From an uncultured Bacteroidales bacterium (lineage in GTDB: Bacteria; Bacteroidota; Bacteroidia; Bacteroidales; Muribaculaceae): a stretch of DNA of 36,467 nt. This document shows positions 17,033-26,710 of this stretch, piece by piece. The notes beneath the pieces were generated by a model. It was not told the DNA's origin. It worked only from the letters and a program-made list of their open reading frames with translations, and searched no databases. Position 1 is the first letter of the stretch, and every line of letters begins with the position of its first letter. The DNA is taken from the NCBI GenBank assembly GCA_902772455.1, contig CACYAW010000020.1, forward strand, positions 1-36,467, given 5' to 3'. A program made the position numbers and the translations under genes.

Positions 17033-18658
17033 ATGGCAAACAATCCCGAATTCCGCTATGCACCCATGTTTCAGCTGGGTGAAGACAAAACCGAATACTA
17101 CAAACTGACCAGCGACTATGTGTCGGTGGGTGAGTTTGAAGGCAAGCCCATCCTCAAGATTGAGCCCGAGGCATTGACGATGCTTGCCCAACAGGCCTTC
17201 CGTGACGTGAACTTCCTGCTGCGCCGCTCCCACAACGAGCAGGTTGCCAAAATCCTGCGCGACCCCGAAGCCAGCGACAACGACAAGTATGTGGCGCTGA
17301 CCTTCCTGCGCAATGCCGAGGTCGCAGCCAAGGGCCAACTGCCCCTGTGCCAGGACACCGGCACTGCCATTATCCACGGCGAGAAAGGCCAGCAGGTATG
17401 GACGGGATTCTGTGACGAGGAAGCCCTTGCCCGCGGCGTCTATAACACTTACACCCAGGAGAACCTGCGCTACTCGCAGAATGCTCCCCTGAGCATGTAT
17501 GAGGAGGTGAACACCCGCTGCAACCTGCCCGCCCAGATCGACCTGGAGTGTGCCGAGGGCATGGAATACCACTTCCTTTGCGTGACCAAGGGTGGCGGTA
17601 GCGCCAACAAGACTTATCTGTACCAGATGACCAAAGCCGTTCTTAATCCCGGCACACTGGTGCCCTTCCTGGTAGAAAAGATGCGCACCCTGGGTACGGC
17701 TGCTTGCCCGCCCTACCATATCGCCTTTGTCATTGGCGGTACCAGTGCCGAGAAGAACCTGTTGACGGTTAAGCTGGCCTCGACCCATTACTACGACAAT
17801 CTTCCCACCACCGGCGATGAGACCGGACGCGCCTTCCGCGACGTGGAACTGGAGAAACAAGTACTCGAAGAGGCTTACAAAATCGGCTTGGGCGCCCAGT
17901 TTGGCGGCAAATACATGGCTCACGATGTGCGCATCGTTCGCTTGCCCCGCCATGGAGCATCGTGCCCCATCGGCCTGGGCGTGAGCTGCAGCGCCGACCG
18001 CAACATCAAGGCAAAAATCAACAAAGACGGCGTATGGATCGAGAAACTCGATGATAATCCTACCGAGCTGATTCCCGAAGAGTTGCGCCAAGCCGGCGAA
18101 GGCGGCGGCATCAAGATTGACCTGGACCGCCCCATGAGCGAGACCCTGGCTATCCTCGACAAGTATCCCGTATCGACCCGCGTGTCGCTGAGCGGCACCA
18201 TCATTGTGGGCCGCGACATCGCCCACGCCAAGTGGAAAGAGCGCTATGACCGCGGCGAAGGCATTCCTGAGTACATCAAGAACCATCCCGTGCTGTATGC
18301 CGGCCCCGCCAAGACGCCTAAGGGCATGCCTTGCGGATCGATGGGCCCGACGACCGCTAACCGCATGGATCCCTATGTGGACCTGTTCCAGAGCCAGGGC
18401 GGCAGCATGGTCATGATCGCCAAGGGTAACCGCAGCCAGGAAGTGACCGATGCCTGCAAGAAGCACGGTGGTTTCTATCTGGGAAGCATCGGCGGCCCCG
18501 CAGCCATCCTGTCGCAGGAGAGCATCAAGAGCATTGAGTGTGTGGAATATCCCGAACTGGGCATGGAAGCCGTGTGGAAAATCCGCGTCGTGGACTTCCC
18601 CGCATTTATCCTTGTGGACAACAAGGGTAACGATTTCTTCAAGAAAATCGGCCTGTAA
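17033..18658 (+). CDS. Class I fumarate hydratase (iron-sulfur fumarase)
   Basis: This 541-residue enzyme interconverts fumarate and malate in the cytoplasm with an oxygen-sensitive 4Fe-4S cluster. The N-terminal domain has LCQDTGTA (Cys106), KGGGSANKT and TAACPPYH (Cys225); a further cysteine is in GLGVSC (Cys319). The spacings of 119 and 94 residues fit the three cluster ligands of class I fumarases. The C-terminal domain contains [16 protein letters not shown] and [11 protein letters not shown], the tartrate dehydratase beta-like part, fused in one chain as in FumA/FumB. In fermenting Bacteroidales it serves the reductive branch leading to succinate. It is transcribed from its own promoter and ends at a strong terminator. 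Confidence 0.95.
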   Translation: MANNPEFRYAPMFQLGEDKTEYYKLTSDYVSVGEFEGKPILKIEPEALTMLAQQAFRDVNFLLRRSHNEQVAKILRDPEASDNDKYVALTFLRNAEVAAKGQLPLCQDTGTAIIHGEKGQQVWTGFCDEEALARGVYNTYTQENLRYSQNAPLSMYEEVNTRCNLPAQIDLECAEGMEYHFLCVTKGGGSANKTYLYQMTKAVLNPGTLVPFLVEKMRTLGTAACPPYHIAFVIGGTSAEKNLLTVKLASTHYYDNLPTTGDETGRAFRDVELEKQVLEEAYKIGLGAQFGGKYMAHDVRIVRLPRHGASCPIGLGVSCSADRNIKAKINKDGVWIEKLDDNPTELIPEELRQAGEGGGIKIDLDRPMSETLAILDKYPVSTRVSLSGTIIVGRDIAHAKWKERYDRGEGIPEYIKNHPVLYAGPAKTPKGMPCGSMGPTTANRMDPYVDLFQSQGGSMVMIAKGNRSQEVTDACKKHGGFYLGSIGGPAAILSQESIKSIECVEYPELGMEAVWKIRVVDFPAFILVDNKGNDFFKKIGL

Positions 18659-18693
18659 ACAATAATTCCACGGCTGGATAGCATCGAACCAAG

Positions 18694-18750
18694 CCGCCAA
18701 GGCGCTAAGTTTCTATTCATCAAACACTTAGTGCTTTGGCGGTTTCTTTT
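18694..18750 (+). terminator. Terminator after fumarase
   Basis: A 17-bp stem (18694-18710 with 18726-18742, including two G:U pairs) and a 15-nt loop are followed by TTTCTTTTTCTC. The left arm CCGCCAAGGCGCTAAGT looks like a dispersed intergenic repeat of the kind seen in many genomes. Confidence 0.85.
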
Positions 18751-18842
18751 TCTCACTTTTTGAGGCCTTTGACAAGCCACCGATAGCACCTACCTATATT
18801 GGTAAAATTATGTTAAAAAACACATTTTTTGGTCATCAACGC

Positions 18843-18872
18843 TTGTCAAGTCAAAAAATAGTACTACTTTTG
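18843..18872 (+). promoter_or_regulatory. Bacteroidetes-type promoter for the initiator tRNA
   Basis: TTG (18843-18845) is 19 nt before TACTTTTG (18865-18872). The mature tRNA begins 12 nt downstream. Confidence 0.75.
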
Positions 18873-18883
18873 CAGTCGCAAAT

Positions 18884-18957
18884 TGCGGGATGGAGCAGTG
18901 GCAGCTCGTTGGGCTCATAACCCAAAGGTCGTCAGTTCGAGTCTGGCTCCCGCTACT
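18884..18957 (+). tRNA. Initiator tRNA-fMet (CAT anticodon)
   Basis: A full cloverleaf can be drawn: acceptor stem, D stem GAGC/GCTC, anticodon stem TTGGG/CCCAA with loop CTCATAA, and T stem GTCAG/CTGGC with TTCGAGT loop. Three features mark it as the initiator: no pair at position 1:72 (T opposite T), an A11:T24 pair in the D stem, and three successive G:C pairs next to the anticodon loop. CCA is not encoded. It has its own promoter and terminator. Confidence 0.93.
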
Positions 18958-18962
18958 CAATG

Positions 18963-18995
18963 AAAGAGGTCAAGCCAATGGTTTGGCCTCTTTTC
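18963..18995 (+). terminator. Terminator after tRNA-fMet
   Basis: An 11-bp stem (18963-18973 with 18983-18993, one T:G pair) is followed by TTTTC. It lies about 6 nt beyond the tRNA. Confidence 0.8.
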
Positions 18996-19027
18996 TTATC
19001 ATTTTGTGACGAAAAGCGGTCAACATC

Positions 19028-19058
19028 TTGCACAGTTGGCGAAACTTGTGTAAATTTG
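19028..19058 (+). promoter_or_regulatory. Bacteroidetes-type promoter for the glycosyltransferase
   Basis: TTG (19028-19030) lies 20 nt before TAAATTTG (19051-19058). The ATG at 19083 is 25 nt after the -7 box. Confidence 0.7.
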
Positions 19059-19082
19059 CTAGGTTAAAAACAAGGATTTGTC

Positions 19083-20261
19083 ATGAAACAGATAGCAGTT
19101 TTATTTGAGGGGGACATCAACCGGAGGCTAGGCGTTTTCAACGCTGTGATCAACCGTGTAAAGCACTTGCAGCAAGTAGCTGACTACAAGATAGATGTAC
19201 ACATGTTGCAAGTCTATGACGGATGGCTCATGCGTCTTGTTCGCCACACGCGTCGCGTGGCTTATCGGCCCGACGAAATCCTAGCCGACGGCGTGAAAAT
19301 ACACGTCACATGGTTCCGACGCCGCTGGAGCGACGCCCTCATGCACCGCCTGTTTCACAAACCGCCACGCGCACTGCTGCGCCGCCTTCATCGCCTGGGC
19401 TGGGAGATGCGGGGTCACGACCTGGTGAGCGCTCATGACCGCATCATGGGTCACGCAGCAGTATTTGCAGGCAAACACTTACACATTCCCTGCTTTATCA
19501 CCTGGCACGGCGCAAGCATCTATACAGACCCACCCCGTGACCCGATGATCAAAGAACTGACCATCAAGCTCCTGCATGGAGCCACTTGTAACTTCTTTGT
19601 CAGCCAGGGACTGCTCGACAAAGCGCATGTCGAGTTAACCGACGGCTTCCCTGCCGACGTTTTGCTCAATGGTGCCAGTGCCCAGTTCCGTCGCTATGAT
19701 GAAGAACTGCGCACACAACTACGCAAAGAATATGGCGTGAACGATGGCAAGAAGGTGGTGGCCTTTGTAGGACGATTTGAGCCCGTAAAGAATGTGACAT
19801 TGCTGCCCGATATCTATAAAATGCTTGAGGAAAAATATGGCAAGGAACTGACATTCTGGGCTATAGGTGACGGCATTCAACTCGACGAAACCCGTCACCT
19901 GATGGCTGAAAAGGGTGTGAAATGCCACTTCACCGGCAAGGTGCCGCCCGAAGAGATCCCCGAGCTGCTTAACTGCGTTGACCTGCTTGTGCTGCCCAGC
20001 AGCCTTGAAGGGCTACCGCTCGTAGTCATCGAGGCCCTGTCGTGCGGAGCCCACGTGGTAGCCACCAATGTCATTGGCACCGCCGAGGCCGTGGGACGCG
20101 AGAATGCCATCGACCTGGGCGACCATTTTGTGGAACGATTCACTGACCGTGGCGTGCAGCTGCTTAGCGGTGGCATTGACCAGAAACTGCCTCCCGAAGT
20201 CAGCTGGACAGCCACTGCTGTGAAAGAAAACGGCATATATCAATCATATCTCAATAAATAG
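19083..20261 (+). CDS. Glycosyltransferase family 1/4 (GT-B fold)
   Basis: This 392-residue protein transfers a sugar from a nucleotide-activated donor. The C-terminal nucleotide-binding half is clear: KKVVAFVGRFEPVKNVTLL (about 219-237), then FWAIGDG, and the signature LPSSLEGLPLVVIEALSCG (about 303-321), in which EGLPLVVIEA holds the donor-binding glutamates. The N-terminal half contains CFITWHGASIYTDP, similar to acceptor domains of LPS or teichoic-type glycosyltransferases. No signal peptide or membrane segment is seen, so it probably acts at the cytoplasmic face of the membrane. It stands alone, next to priA, so the glycan it builds cannot be named. Confidence 0.88.
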   Translation: MKQIAVLFEGDINRRLGVFNAVINRVKHLQQVADYKIDVHMLQVYDGWLMRLVRHTRRVAYRPDEILADGVKIHVTWFRRRWSDALMHRLFHKPPRALLRRLHRLGWEMRGHDLVSAHDRIMGHAAVFAGKHLHIPCFITWHGASIYTDPPRDPMIKELTIKLLHGATCNFFVSQGLLDKAHVELTDGFPADVLLNGASAQFRRYDEELRTQLRKEYGVNDGKKVVAFVGRFEPVKNVTLLPDIYKMLEEKYGKELTFWAIGDGIQLDETRHLMAEKGVKCHFTGKVPPEEIPELLNCVDLLVLPSSLEGLPLVVIEALSCGAHVVATNVIGTAEAVGRENAIDLGDHFVERFTDRGVQLLSGGIDQKLPPEVSWTATAVKENGIYQSYLNK

Positions 20262-20424
20262 ATTGATATTCATTAAATTATATACCTATTTTTAAAGTAA
20301 TGATTTTGTCTAATTTTAGTTGTTATAATTTGACAAGTTGATATAGTAATTTATACGTTATTTATTGATTATCATTGTAAATAATTCTTAATCTTAAAGT
20401 AATCGTTTAAATTTCATCAAAAAT

Positions 20425-22887
20425 ATGCCCAAATTTGCCGAAACACTGCTCCCTTTGGCCCTTCCCGGCACCTATACTTACCGCATTCCAGAGGGGATGC
20501 AGCTATCTATAGGAATGCGTGTGCTCGTACCGTTTGGGCGCAAGAAAATCTTCACGGCCATCGTTGTCACTTTGCATGACATGGAGCCCAAAGGTTATGA
20601 CGTAAAGGAAATTTTGGGCACCCTAGACGACAAACCCATTGTGCGTCATCCACAATTGGACTTTTGGCAATGGATAGCCGATTATTACCTTTGCTCGATG
20701 GGAGAGGTCTATAAGGCCGCTGTACCCTCTGGTCTAAAGGTGGAAAGCGAAACCACGATCGGCATTAACCCCGATTTTGAGGAGGTCGAACCCGGCCAGT
20801 TGAGTGACCGCGAACGGGTAATCCTTGATTTCACTGCCCAACGTGGACGCGTCCAGATTGCTGAAATCGCCCGCGCGACGGGTTTCAAGACCATAGAGCG
20901 AAACGTCAGCCACTTGTTGGACATGGGAGCACTGCACGTGAGTGAGCGAGTGGTTGACAACTACCGGCCCAAAACCGAGCCCTGCGTTCGTCTCGTTATC
21001 CCACGCGATGACGAGCAAACCCTACATCAATACTTTGACCAGCTAAAACGAGCCCCCAAGCAAGAAACCCTGTTGCTTGCCTACCTTGACCTATCGCGCT
21101 GGCTGCAAGGCGGAGACTTGCGGGAAGTGAGCAAAGAAAACCTGCTCAAGCGCTCCGGTGTCAGCGGCGCAGTGCTTCATGAAGCAGTGAAGCGCGGCAT
21201 GTTTGAGATCTATAAAAAGGAAATCAACCGTTTTGCCGACCTGGGCAGCGTGTTGGAGGAGCCGCCAACATTGAGTGAAGAACAAGAGAGGGCATATAAA
21301 GAGATCCACCAGTCCATGCGCCAGCATGCCATTACCCTGCTGCATGGCGTGACCAGCAGCGGCAAGACATCGGTGTATATGCACCTCATCACCGACGCAT
21401 TAAAGCTGGGCAAACAGGTGCTGTATCTCGTGCCCGAGATTGCACTGACGACCCAACTGACGCGCAGACTGCGTCGTGTCTTTGGTGACAAATTGCTCAT
21501 CTACCATTCCAAATTCAGCGATAACGAGCGTGTGGACATCTGGAAACGCCTGTTGGACTCGAATGAGCCATGTGTCGTCATCGGTGTCCGTTCGTCGGTA
21601 TTTCTCCCCTACTCCAACCTGGGCCTCGTCATCGTTGACGAGGAGCACGACAGCAGCTACAAGCAACAGGACCCTGCTCCACGCTACAACGGACGGAATG
21701 CAGCGCTCGTCTTGGCCCAAATGCATGGAGCCAAAACAGTATTAGGCTCGGCCACACCCGCCATCGAAGTCTATCATAACGCACTTGCAGGAAAATATGG
21801 ACTGGTGAAACTGTTGACACGCTATGGAGACATCCAAATGCCTGATGTCAAAGTCATCGACACCATGGATGCCCGCAAGCGCCGCGAGATGCAAGGCATG
21901 TTTAGCAATGAACTCATTGCCAACTGCCGCAAGGCATTAAAAAACGGAGAACAAGTCATCCTGTTCCAAAACCGGCGCGGTTATTCACCCATGGTGAGGT
22001 GCAAAGAGTGCGGCACGGTGCCCAAGTGCGAGAACTGCGACGTGTCACTCACCTACCACAAGCACAGCAACAGTCTGGTGTGCCACTATTGCGGTTACAC
22101 CATTCCCCTGCCCGACCTGTGCCCAGCGTGCCAACTGCCTGGCCTTGAAATCATCGGCTACGGCACTGAACGCATCGAGGACGATATCGATGCCCTGTTC
22201 CCAGGAGAGAAGATTTCCCGCATGGACCTGGACACGACGCGCAACAAGAACAGCTATGACCGCATCATTGACGAGTTCTCACAGCACCGCACCAACATAC
22301 TGGTGGGCACACAGATGGTGACCAAAGGCCTGGACTTTGACGCCGTGAGCATCGTGGGCATTCTGAATGCTGACACAATGATCAATTTTCCTGACTTCCG
22401 CAGCCACGAGCGCGCCTTTGACATGCTGGAGCAAGTGTCGGGACGTGCAGGCCGCGCCCACAAACAAGGACAGGTCATTATCCAGACAAGCCAGCCCGAT
22501 CACGATGTCATCAAATATGTGCAAGCCCATGACTATGAAGGCTTTTACCAACATGAGCTCGCCGACCGTCAGCAATTTGGATATCCCCCATTCACTAAGG
22601 TCATCAACATCTATCTCAAACATCGCGATGACGCCACCGTTGGCGAACTCGCCGTGCGTTACAGCGGCCTGTTGCGGCAAGTGTTCGGCGCACGCGTGCT
22701 GGGTCCGATGGCACCACTTGTGGCCAGGGTGCAGAATCTCTACATCCGTCAAGTGACACTCAAGATGGAAACCGCGGCCTCGATGGTTAAGGTCAAGAAT
22801 ATACTGCGCGACTTGTATGAGCGCATGATTGCCGCCGACGCCCGCATGAAGTCGGTCCGCCTCTACTACGATGTCGATCCCGTGTGA
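20425..22887 (+). CDS. priA: Primosomal protein N' (replication restart helicase PriA)
   Basis: This 820-residue 3'-5' DNA helicase reloads the replisome at stalled forks. Domains in order: an N-terminal DNA-binding domain (about 1-105; KFAETLLPLALPGTYTYRIP, shown by its key LPLALPGTYTY), a winged-helix segment, and the helicase core with Walker A GVTSSGKT (308-315), DEEH (405-408) and the later QVSGRAGRAHKQGQVIIQT block. Eight cysteines in four CxxC pairs (CKEC, CENC, CHYC, CPAC; about 526-571) form the two structural zinc sites inserted in the core. Length and all motifs are as expected for a working PriA. I see no good promoter in the AT-rich 163 bp upstream. Confidence 0.95.
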   Translation: MPKFAETLLPLALPGTYTYRIPEGMQLSIGMRVLVPFGRKKIFTAIVVTLHDMEPKGYDVKEILGTLDDKPIVRHPQLDFWQWIADYYLCSMGEVYKAAVPSGLKVESETTIGINPDFEEVEPGQLSDRERVILDFTAQRGRVQIAEIARATGFKTIERNVSHLLDMGALHVSERVVDNYRPKTEPCVRLVIPRDDEQTLHQYFDQLKRAPKQETLLLAYLDLSRWLQGGDLREVSKENLLKRSGVSGAVLHEAVKRGMFEIYKKEINRFADLGSVLEEPPTLSEEQERAYKEIHQSMRQHAITLLHGVTSSGKTSVYMHLITDALKLGKQVLYLVPEIALTTQLTRRLRRVFGDKLLIYHSKFSDNERVDIWKRLLDSNEPCVVIGVRSSVFLPYSNLGLVIVDEEHDSSYKQQDPAPRYNGRNAALVLAQMHGAKTVLGSATPAIEVYHNALAGKYGLVKLLTRYGDIQMPDVKVIDTMDARKRREMQGMFSNELIANCRKALKNGEQVILFQNRRGYSPMVRCKECGTVPKCENCDVSLTYHKHSNSLVCHYCGYTIPLPDLCPACQLPGLEIIGYGTERIEDDIDALFPGEKISRMDLDTTRNKNSYDRIIDEFSQHRTNILVGTQMVTKGLDFDAVSIVGILNADTMINFPDFRSHERAFDMLEQVSGRAGRAHKQGQVIIQTSQPDHDVIKYVQAHDYEGFYQHELADRQQFGYPPFTKVINIYLKHRDDATVGELAVRYSGLLRQVFGARVLGPMAPLVARVQNLYIRQVTLKMETAASMVKVKNILRDLYERMIAADARMKSVRLYYDVDPV

Positions 22888-22900
22888 GGCGGCACTCGGG

Positions 22901-22994
22901 TGCGAGCCACAGGCCCGCAATACGAGACTGGGCGGCAAAACAGAACCGTCGCCAACAATCCCAAATGCGAGCCAAAGGCTTGCAATACGGGACA
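22901..22994. repeat. Two REP-like hairpin repeats between priA and folD
   Basis: Two imperfect copies of about 29 bp (22901-22929 and 22966-22994, 65 bp apart) share TGCGAGCCnnAGGC and GCAATACGRGAC. The second folds as GCGAGCC-AAA-GGCTTGC with 7 pairs; the first forms the same hairpin with one mismatch. The layout looks like a pair of dispersed palindromic units. Confidence 0.7.
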
Positions 22995-23078
22995 AAACGG
23001 GCGAATCAAAAATGCTAAACGAGATGATTGTGATGGAAAAAAGAGGGGGGAATGATAGGGTAATTGGTTTTTTTGTGG

Positions 23079-23086
23079 TAATTTTG
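23079..23086 (+). promoter_or_regulatory. Possible -7 promoter element for folD
   Basis: TAATTTTG matches the Bacteroidetes -7 box and lies 50 nt before the folD ATG. No TTTG or TTG is found at the right distance upstream, so this is a half-site only. Confidence 0.45.
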
Positions 23087-23136
23087 TGGCTTGATTTTGA
23101 GCACGAACTACTAAATTAGAAGATAACTCATTAATT

Positions 23137-24018
23137 ATGAAACTGATAGACGGAAAAATGACTGCCGCTGCCATCAAGGAAGAAATCAAGGCAGAGGTTG
23201 ATCAGATGATAGCAGCGGGCATGAAGCGCCCGCACCTTGCCGCAGTACTCGTGGGACACGATGGCGGCTCGGAGGCCTATGTGAAGAATAAAGTGATTGC
23301 CTGTGAAAAATGCGGGTTCAAATCGTCACTCATCCGTATGGACGAGGATGCTACCGAGGAGCAATTGCTGGACTGCATACGCAACTTGAACGAAGATACC
23401 GACGTTGACGGATTTATCGTTCAACTGCCGTTGCCCAAGCACATCAATGAGCAACATGTCATCAACACCATCGACTATCGCAAGGATGTGGACGGTATCC
23501 ACCCGATGAATGCGGGCCGCATGGCGTTAGGCCTGCCCAGTTTCATCTCAGCAACGCCTCTGGGCATTATTACCCTGTTGCAACGCTACAATATCCCAAC
23601 CTCAGGCAAGAAGTGTGTGGTGCTGGGCCGCAGCAACATCGTGGGCAAGCCCATGGCTCAGCTCATGCTCCAGAAACAGCACGGTGACGCCACTGTTACC
23701 GTTTGCCACAGCCACTCGGCAACACTCAAGGAAGAATGCCGTGAGGCCGACATCATCATTGCCGCTATTGGCCGCCCCAATTTCGTCACTGCCGACATGG
23801 TAAAGGATGGCGCCATCGTTATTGATGTGGGTACCACCCGCGTTGCCGACCCCGAAAGCAAGACAGGCTTCCGCCTGAACGGTGACGTGAAGTTTGACGA
23901 GGTGGCTCCCAAGTGCGAGTACATCACCCCCGTCCCCGGCGGTGTAGGCCCCATGACCATCTGCTCGCTGATGAAGAACACTTTGTCTGCTGCGCAGAAG
24001 ACCATTTATCCTGATTAA
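23137..24018 (+). CDS. folD: Bifunctional methylenetetrahydrofolate dehydrogenase/cyclohydrolase FolD
   Basis: This 293-residue cytoplasmic enzyme interconverts 5,10-methylene-, methenyl- and 10-formyl-tetrahydrofolate, supplying one-carbon units for purine and formyl-Met synthesis. The motifs are complete: YVKNK (Tyr48, catalytic Lys52), [22 protein letters not shown], the NADP-binding [14 protein letters not shown], and the C-terminal [11 protein letters not shown]. Length is normal. It is a single-gene unit ending at a bidirectional terminator shared with the penicillin-binding protein gene. Confidence 0.96.
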   Translation: MKLIDGKMTAAAIKEEIKAEVDQMIAAGMKRPHLAAVLVGHDGGSEAYVKNKVIACEKCGFKSSLIRMDEDATEEQLLDCIRNLNEDTDVDGFIVQLPLPKHINEQHVINTIDYRKDVDGIHPMNAGRMALGLPSFISATPLGIITLLQRYNIPTSGKKCVVLGRSNIVGKPMAQLMLQKQHGDATVTVCHSHSATLKEECREADIIIAAIGRPNFVTADMVKDGAIVIDVGTTRVADPESKTGFRLNGDVKFDEVAPKCEYITPVPGGVGPMTICSLMKNTLSAAQKTIYPD

Positions 24019-24062
24019 GGTACATTATAAACAGCCAGCAAAGCACGGTCTGTTATCTGATT

Positions 24063-24102
24063 AAACAATAAAGTCGAGCCGTTTGGCTCGACTTTATTGT
24101 TT
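24063..24102. terminator. Bidirectional terminator between folD and the penicillin-binding protein gene
   Basis: A perfect 18-bp stem (24063-24080 with 24085-24102) with a GTTT loop has an A-rich left foot and a T-rich right foot, so it can end transcription from both directions. The penicillin-binding protein stop is 3 bp away. Confidence 0.92.
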
Positions 24103-24104
24103 GT

Positions 24105-26558
24105 TTAGTCGAAGAGGCCTTCGGTGGCTTCATCGTTGCCGCCACCGCCGCCATCGCCGGTGTCACCACCGCCGCCACCGCCGCCGTGCCAGCCACCGCC
24201 ACCACCGCCGTAGTAGCCGCTGAGTTCGTCACCACAGGCATTGAATCCCTTGGGGAACTCAAACTTAGTGCTCTGCTTGTAGGGCAACTTCTTATCGTCA
24301 TAAATCCACTTCATATAGTAGCCCAAGATGGGAAGAGCCGCCTCGGCACCCTGTCCCATCGCCATGCTGTTGAAGTGGATGTAACGTTCTTCACCACCTA
24401 CCCAAACACCGGTCACCAGTTCGGGCGTGAAGCCCATGAACCAACCATCGCTGTGGAAGTTGGTGGTACCTGTCTTACCGCCCATTTCGGCCGTGATGCC
24501 ATAAGCGTAACGCAACCTGGCACCTGTACCACCATCAACAACCTCGGTAAGCATCGACAACATCTTGAGGTAAGTATCCTCACTCATGATCTCGGTCTGA
24601 CTGCCAGTGAACTCAGCCAACACGTTACCGCGGTTGTCGGTGATGCGCGACACATACACGGGTTCAACGCGCATGCCGCCGTTGGCAAACGCCGAATAAG
24701 CCGCTACCATCTCACGCAACGAGACTTCGCAAGAGCCAAGGCTCAATGCGGGCACGGGATCCAGGTAACTGGTGATACCAAAGCTGTGCATCCACTTGGC
24801 CAGTTCTTCGGGCGTCATGGTGTAATAGCCATTGCGCTCAATCCAGTTCTCGCGTGTGCCACGCATAAATCCTGCCGAAATCCAGTTCTTAGAATACTTC
24901 AGAGCGTTGCGCAAGTCCATTCCGCCACCGCTACCCTCGTTGGCCGGATTGTAAACCTCGTTGTTCCAGATAATGTTAGGAGCGCCACCAGGACGAGTAG
25001 AGCAAGGCGTTAGGCCGCCAAACTCAATAGCCTGGGAATAGACAAAGGGTTTCACGGTCGAACCAATCTGGCGACGGCCAGTCGATACCATGTCATACTT
25101 GAAGAAGCGGAAGTTGGGACCTCCCACATAGGCCTTGACAAAGCCTGTGACAGGATCCATCGACATCATGGCGCAACGCAGGAACGACTTGGTGTACAGC
25201 AACGAATCAAGCGGTGACATCTGTGCGTCGAAACCACCCTCGTAATTGAACAGATGCATCTGTACCGGCTTCTTGAAGTTTTCCATGATTTGAGCGTCGC
25301 TCAAGCCCTGGTTTTTCAAGACACGGTAGCGCTCGCTGTGACGGATGGCAGCATTGATGAGCGCTTGCTTTCCAGCGCTAGACAGCTCCTGCTTGTTATT
25401 GGTGTAGGGATTCTTGGTACCACCGCGCTCACGCAGGAAGGCAGGCTGCAAAGTCTTGCTCATGTGCTTGTGCACGGCCTTCTCGGCATAGTCCTGCATG
25501 CGAGAGTCGATCGTCGTGTAGATCTTCAAACCATCGGTATATATATCATAATGTGATCCATCGGGCTTGGTGTTCTTGTTGCACCAGCCGAACAGAGGAT
25601 TCACAGCCCAGGCCACCGAGTCGTCGATGAAGGCCTGCTGATTCCATGACGGGTAATCCTTGCGGTTGGGTTTCTTAGCCATCATCACACGGCGCAATTC
25701 CTCACGGAAGTAAGGAGCCGGTCCATCGTTGTGGTCCAGTTTCTTGAACTTGATAACGAGAGGCAAGGTTTTTAGCTGCTCACATTCGGCTTCGCTTAAG
25801 AAGCCAGCCTTAACCATCTGCTCAAATACCACGTTGCGGCGCTGACGGGTGCGCTCTCCGTAACGCACAGGGTTGTAATATGACGGGTTCTTACACATGC
25901 CCACCAGCGTAGCGGCCTCCTGAATGTTCAAGTCCTTGGGGTCCTTATCAAAATAGACCTCTGAGGCCATCTTGATTCCCACTGCATTGTTCAAGAAGTC
26001 AAACTGGTTAAAGTACATCTTGATAATCTCGTCCTTTGTGTAATAGCGTTCTAGCTTGACGGCGATCACCCATTCGACGGGTTTCTTGAGAGCACGCTCA
26101 AAAATGTTGTGCGACTCAGGCGAATAGAGCTGCTTGGCGAGCTGCTGGGTGATTGTACTGCCACCACCAGCGCTCTTCTGACCCATGAGGATGCGCTTGA
26201 CAATGGCACGTCCAATGGCCCGCACATCGATTCCCGAGTGCTCGTCAAAGCGGGAGTCCTCGGTAGCGATCAGAGCTTGTGTCAAGTGCGGTGAAATCTC
26301 GTCAAAGTCCACATAGATGCGGTTGCTGCGGCTGCGGTAATAGCGGCCCATCTCCACACCATCGGCACTATAGATAGTGGATGCGAACTTATCTGTAGGG
26401 TTCTTTAACTGGTCAATGGCCGGCATGTAACCGATCACGCCATTGTAAATCAACACGAACATCAACACCAGCAGTGTCACGAAAATAGCAAACCACGTCC
26501 ACATCTTGCGGGTGATGCTGCGGCTGTTGCTCTTCTTTCCAGTAGTTTTCTTGCTCAT
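24105..26558 (-). CDS. mrcA: Class A penicillin-binding protein 1A (transglycosylase/transpeptidase)
   Basis: This 817-residue bifunctional enzyme polymerises and cross-links peptidoglycan. A basic N-terminal tail and one membrane segment (about 20-45) anchor it facing the periplasm. The GT51 domain shows ATEDSRFDEHSGID (catalytic Glu100) and GGGSTITQQLAKQL. The transpeptidase domain has Ser500-T-V-K503, Ser556-K-N and K695-T-G-T-T, all three active-site motifs. The last 37 residues (about 781-817) form a glycine-rich tail with a Trp-His pair and an acidic end, which I have not seen as a standard family part. The 5' end lies divergent to the EamA gene. Full length and intact motifs indicate an active enzyme. 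Confidence 0.94.
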   Translation of the reverse strand: MSKKTTGKKSNSRSITRKMWTWFAIFVTLLVLMFVLIYNGVIGYMPAIDQLKNPTDKFASTIYSADGVEMGRYYRSRSNRIYVDFDEISPHLTQALIATEDSRFDEHSGIDVRAIGRAIVKRILMGQKSAGGGSTITQQLAKQLYSPESHNIFERALKKPVEWVIAVKLERYYTKDEIIKMYFNQFDFLNNAVGIKMASEVYFDKDPKDLNIQEAATLVGMCKNPSYYNPVRYGERTRQRRNVVFEQMVKAGFLSEAECEQLKTLPLVIKFKKLDHNDGPAPYFREELRRVMMAKKPNRKDYPSWNQQAFIDDSVAWAVNPLFGWCNKNTKPDGSHYDIYTDGLKIYTTIDSRMQDYAEKAVHKHMSKTLQPAFLRERGGTKNPYTNNKQELSSAGKQALINAAIRHSERYRVLKNQGLSDAQIMENFKKPVQMHLFNYEGGFDAQMSPLDSLLYTKSFLRCAMMSMDPVTGFVKAYVGGPNFRFFKYDMVSTGRRQIGSTVKPFVYSQAIEFGGLTPCSTRPGGAPNIIWNNEVYNPANEGSGGGMDLRNALKYSKNWISAGFMRGTRENWIERNGYYTMTPEELAKWMHSFGITSYLDPVPALSLGSCEVSLREMVAAYSAFANGGMRVEPVYVSRITDNRGNVLAEFTGSQTEIMSEDTYLKMLSMLTEVVDGGTGARLRYAYGITAEMGGKTGTTNFHSDGWFMGFTPELVTGVWVGGEERYIHFNSMAMGQGAEAALPILGYYMKWIYDDKKLPYKQSTKFEFPKGFNACGDELSGYYGGGGGGWHGGGGGGGDTGDGGGGGNDEATEGLFD

Positions 26559-26647
26559 ATATCTATTTATTGTTTATTTCGATTTAACATATTGCCATTC
26601 AACCCATTGACTAAATCCAACGGGTTGTAACAACTCTCATCAACCTG

Positions 26648-26655
26648 CAAAGATA
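26648..26655 (-). promoter_or_regulatory. Probable -7 element for the penicillin-binding protein gene
   Basis: The minus strand reads TATCTTTG here. At the right distance upstream (20 nt) it has TTTC rather than TTTG, so the promoter is near-consensus. It is back to back with an identical -7 box for the EamA gene. Confidence 0.5.
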
Positions 26656-26698
26656 ACGAATAGTTTTGCAATAGCGAAACTAAACTACAAAAAAGTAT

Positions 26699-26706
26699 TA
26701 TCTTTG
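26699..26706 (+). promoter_or_regulatory. Probable -7 element for the EamA transporter gene, 4 nt from its ATG
   Basis: TATCTTTG ends at 26706 and the ATG is at 26711, so transcription would begin at or next to the start codon. No correctly spaced TTTG is found upstream. Confidence 0.5.
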
Positions 26707-26710
26707 CCCC

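Noticed and set aside
17015-18700. A 561-codon open frame antisense to the fumarase gene, longer than fumarase itself
   Set aside because: The translation is Ala/His/Val-rich with no family motif, while the other strand has every fumarase motif. It is a codon-bias shadow.
18884-18957. Elongator tRNA-Met
   Set aside because: The unpaired 1:72 position, A11:T24 pair and three G:C pairs next to the anticodon loop are initiator features.
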